NCBI RefSeq assembly: GCF_039534915.1
Contig: NZ_BAAAWE010000001.1
Location: 3,720,001 to 3,784,000 of the forward strand
Length of the DNA: 64,000 nt
Origin: Streptomyces roseofulvus
Lineage (GTDB): Bacteria; Actinomycetota; Actinomycetes; Streptomycetales; Streptomycetaceae
Reading direction: 5' to 3'
Part shown: in pieces, positions 61,936 through 64,000 of the stretch
Numbering within the stretch: the stretch's first letter is position 1
Layout: every line of letters begins with the position of its first letter
The notes under the pieces: model-generated
The model's database searches: none
Seen by the model: the letters and a program-made list of their open reading frames with translations, nothing else
Told to the model about the DNA's origin: nothing
Position numbers and translations under genes: made by a program

Positions 61936-62307
61936 GTGCTCACGGAACTCGCCTTGGGACACCGGGTGATCCCCGGCATCGCCGACTTCGCCCGCGGCGG
62001 TCGTCCGGCTGCGGCGACCACGGACGACGCCAACACATGGGTCGACGGCTTCTGCTGGCTCTACTGCGGACGGAGGTGGACGCGCGTTCTCTGGATCGGC
62101 CCGGCAACCGTCGCCGGTGCCCAGGCGCCGATGTACGCCTGCGGTCCGTGCATCGGCACGCTCCACGAGCTGGTCTGGGAGTCCCTCCTCCTCGGCGACA
62201 CGTCGGCTGGCGCCCCGTCGCAGGACGAGCCCCCAGCCGCCGAACCACCCACCCCACGGCGAACAGGCAAACACCGCGGCCAAGGCCGGCTCCTGCGCCG
62301 CCGTTAG
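61936..62307 (+). CDS. Small Trp/Cys-containing hypothetical protein
   Basis: A 123-residue reading from GTG 61936 with a WVDGFCWLYCGRRWTRVLWIG core and a second CGPC pair, then a basic Pro-rich tail ending in RRR. The CxxC-like pairs could bind zinc. Similar small proteins are frequent in actinobacterial integrative elements, but I cannot name a family. It starts 10 bp after the methyltransferase stop. Confidence 0.6.
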   Translation: MLTELALGHRVIPGIADFARGGRPAAATTDDANTWVDGFCWLYCGRRWTRVLWIGPATVAGAQAPMYACGPCIGTLHELVWESLLLGDTSAGAPSQDEPPAAEPPTPRRTGKHRGQGRLLRRR

Positions 62308-62529
62308 ACCCCCGCCCCGGACACGGACGAGTTACGCCGCTCCCCCACGGCAATGGCCCTGTGTCCGGGGCGGGTCAGTGCACGCTTCCCTCCCCACGTC
62401 AGCAGATCCGGCGATGCACGCGTGGCTGCACTGGCGCGTTACGCGGTGCTTGGCGCTGGCGTAGGATTCCGGAGCCCGTCGGGAGTCTCATCGCAGACCG
62501 GTTCCACAGCCCGCCCGGAGAGTCCTGCC

Positions 62530-62886
62530 ATGTTCCGCCTAATCTTCGACACTTGCACTTGCCCTCGCCCGAACCACACTCCGCGTTGCCTCGTCTTGCG
62601 CGAAGCGCGCCGTGCCGAGTACCAGGCGGAGAAGGCGTACCGGGCGCAGTTGAGCCCTGCCCGGCGGGTCGGGCTGGAGGGCCGTCAATGGCGCAGGGAC
62701 AGCCTTGAAAACGAGCCGTGGGTGGCCCCGCACCTTTCCGAAGTCGAGCGCGCAGCGGCCGCACGCAGGCGAGTCGAGCGATGGGCACAGTTGAAGTGGT
62801 GGGCGATTACCGTCGCCATCGTCATCGGGGTGACCATCTGGCGGGTCGCCATACCGATGCTGCAGGAACTGGGACAAGCCGACTAG
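62530..62886 (+). CDS. Hypothetical protein with a C-terminal membrane helix
   Basis: A 118-residue protein with a Cys-containing N-terminus (FDTCTCPRPNHTPRCLVL), a charged helical middle and one transmembrane helix near the C-terminus (about 93-112, WWAITVAIVIGVTIWRVAIPML). It would be tail-anchored. GGAGAG precedes the ATG at 62530. It ends before a shared hairpin and is convergent with the ParB-like gene. No family recognised. Confidence 0.6.
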   Translation: MFRLIFDTCTCPRPNHTPRCLVLREARRAEYQAEKAYRAQLSPARRVGLEGRQWRRDSLENEPWVAPHLSEVERAAAARRRVERWAQLKWWAITVAIVIGVTIWRVAIPMLQELGQAD

Positions 62887-62925
62887 CACGGGTACGGCGG
62901 CGGGCAAGTCGGCGGTATGAGCGAT

Positions 62926-62965
62926 CGCTCTCGGGGCCGGCGGCTTCGCGCCGACCCCGAGAGCG
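62926..62965. terminator. Bidirectional hairpin between the small membrane protein and ParB-like genes
   Basis: Arms of 17 bp with one mismatch (62926-62942 and 62949-62965, CGCTCTCGGGG and its complement at the base) around a GCTTCG loop lie between convergent stops at 62886 and 62975. Confidence 0.85.
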
Positions 62966-62974
62966 TTCAACGGC

Positions 62975-63877
62975 TCAGTCCAGGGTGATCAGGCGCTGAG
63001 CCAGAAGTCGGACTTCGGGTACGAGGCCGCTGAGGATGTCCCGGGTGAGCTGAGTATCAGGTCGGGCGGCGAGGTCCTGGACGGCGGTCCAGCTCTCGGC
63101 GATCAGCTGGAGACTGTGCTGTGCCCGGTCGATGGCCTCCTGCCTGCGGGCCAGGAACTCTTCGGCACGCTGGTTGGCCTGGTGCCAGGTGATGTCTCCC
63201 CGCTCGGCGAGCTGGGCCAGGGGTGGTGACATGTGGCCGTCCGCAAGGTGGAGCTCGTCGGCATCGACGATCTGCTTCCGGATGCGGTTGTCCTCCTGTC
63301 GTTCCTCCAGCGTGGTGATGGCTTCGTCGAGGGTGAGGTGGCCTTCGGTAACAAGCTGGGCGAGGTCCGGGGCGTGCTCGGTGAGGCGGTCGCGCTTCTC
63401 CTGGAGGGCTTCGGCTCGGGCCTTGTTCTCACGAGCGATGTCGTAGGCGGCGTCGAGTGGGAAGGCGCCGATGCGGACCTGTTCGGCGAGGTCGGGGGTG
63501 TGCTGGAGAACGATGTTGGCGGCGGAGAGGCGGGTGCGGCTGAGGCCGTGGGTCTTGGCCAGGCCGCGCAGGGAGTGTCCCGAAAGGGAACAGGCCATGG
63601 CGGTGATCATTGCCAGCTGGCCCTTGTTGAGATGTCGGCGGATGACGTTCTTGGAGAAGATCTTCGCTCGGGGGTTGTCGCCGGTGTAGGTGGTGAAACG
63701 GGGTTCGACGCCGGCGATCTCGCAGGCGGCAAGCCGGTTGCGCCCGTCGAGGAGGACGCCGTCCGTGTCGAGGACGATGTCATGTAGCAGGCCATCGGTC
63801 TTGATGGACTCGGCGAGGTCGAGCAGCTCGTCGGGATCGAGCATCGGGAAGACGTCGGCGGCGGGATGGACCTTCAG
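62975..63877 (-). CDS. ParB-like nuclease-domain protein with probable CTG start
   Basis: A 300-residue ParB/Srx-fold protein: ELLDLAESIKTDGLLHDIVLDTDGVLLDGRNRLAACEIAGVEP holds the ParB core (IVL, then GRNRLAA), followed by a helical DNA-binding part. The in-frame ATG at 63844 would cut off the conserved KVHPAADVFPML that precedes MLDPDEL. Upstream no ATG or GTG occurs in frame to the window edge, but a perfect AAGGAG at 63884-63889 is followed 6 bp later by CTG at 63877, just at KVHPAAD. CTG is therefore the preferred start; an origin beyond the window cannot be excluded. Likely element-borne partition or regulatory protein. Confidence 0.8.
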   Translation of the reverse strand: MKVHPAADVFPMLDPDELLDLAESIKTDGLLHDIVLDTDGVLLDGRNRLAACEIAGVEPRFTTYTGDNPRAKIFSKNVIRRHLNKGQLAMITAMACSLSGHSLRGLAKTHGLSRTRLSAANIVLQHTPDLAEQVRIGAFPLDAAYDIARENKARAEALQEKRDRLTEHAPDLAQLVTEGHLTLDEAITTLEERQEDNRIRKQIVDADELHLADGHMSPPLAQLAERGDITWHQANQRAEEFLARRQEAIDRAQHSLQLIAESWTAVQDLAARPDTQLTRDILSGLVPEVRLLAQRLITLD

Positions 63878-64000
63878 AGTGGGCTCCTTGCGGCTGTCAG
63901 CGCTGTCGGTGGCGCTGGGCTGTGGGTGTCGTGGGTGCCGTGGTGGGCTGGGGGTTTCGAGCCTGGTGGGCGCTGGGTGCGGGCGCCATGGCGGAGCGGC

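Overview
This window is high-GC actinobacterial DNA, almost certainly a Streptomyces chromosome: third codon positions are nearly all G or C, GTG starts are frequent, and the order of the first genes (lysyltransferase, folP, folB, folK, DUF3180, folE, ftsH, hpt, tilS, metalloprotease, dacB, ppa) is, from memory, the conserved Streptomyces core order. No rRNA, CRISPR array or complete tRNA is visible.

1-17.3 kb is core. The + strand carries the pterin branch of folate synthesis (folP, a SnoaL-like protein, folB, folK and a DUF3180 membrane protein), four of these tightly coupled. The - strand carries folE, ftsH, hpt, tilS, a DUF2342 metalloprotease and dacB. A solitary intein-like Hint/LAGLIDADG gene sits between DUF3180 and folE. 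ppa, a ThrE-type exporter, a DedA protein with a very long G/Y/Q repeat tail and a YbjQ protein follow.

17.3-43.5 kb is species-variable chromosome: a decayed MerR/TipA-type gene; a ClC-type channel next to glutamate decarboxylase (probable acid tolerance pair); a lipoprotein; a DinB-like protein; an aldehyde dehydrogenase; a WhiJ-type trio (XRE/DUF5753 regulator, HATPase, DUF397 protein) with a shared 26-nt motif; a SigE-like sigma factor flanked by two proteins with the same C-terminal domain; FUSC and DUF2786 proteins; a 0.4 kb degenerate tandem repeat; a FtsX-type ABC exporter; a quinone-reductase-like enzyme; a deleted LuxR-type remnant; a family-A DNA polymerase; a second sigma factor with its membrane partner; and an ECF41-like sigma factor.

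43.4-48.3 kb is the most interesting unit: five genes on the - strand, mostly overlapping, encoding a PLP enzyme of the serine hydroxymethyltransferase fold, a 622-residue class II aldolase with extra domains, a YbaK-type aminoacyl-tRNA deacylase, an EamA exporter and a pyridoxamine-oxidase-fold protein. The enzyme logic (aldehyde formation, PLP aldol chemistry, tRNA proofreading, export) suggests production of, and self-protection against, an unusual beta-hydroxy amino acid.

At 48,927-48,968 lies only the 3' half of a tRNA-Thr(CGT) gene, with its terminator, on the - strand. This is the usual scar of a tRNA-integrating element, so everything to the right (49-64 kb) is probably a genomic island whose other end and integrase lie beyond the window. 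Its genes fit: an EVE-like protein, a BcgI-like restriction-modification pair with lower GC, Nudix, XRE-PLD, HAD, two HD, two CYTH and one NDK-like protein, a 455-residue protein of unknown function, two methyltransferases, small orphan proteins and a ParB-like protein that may start at CTG.
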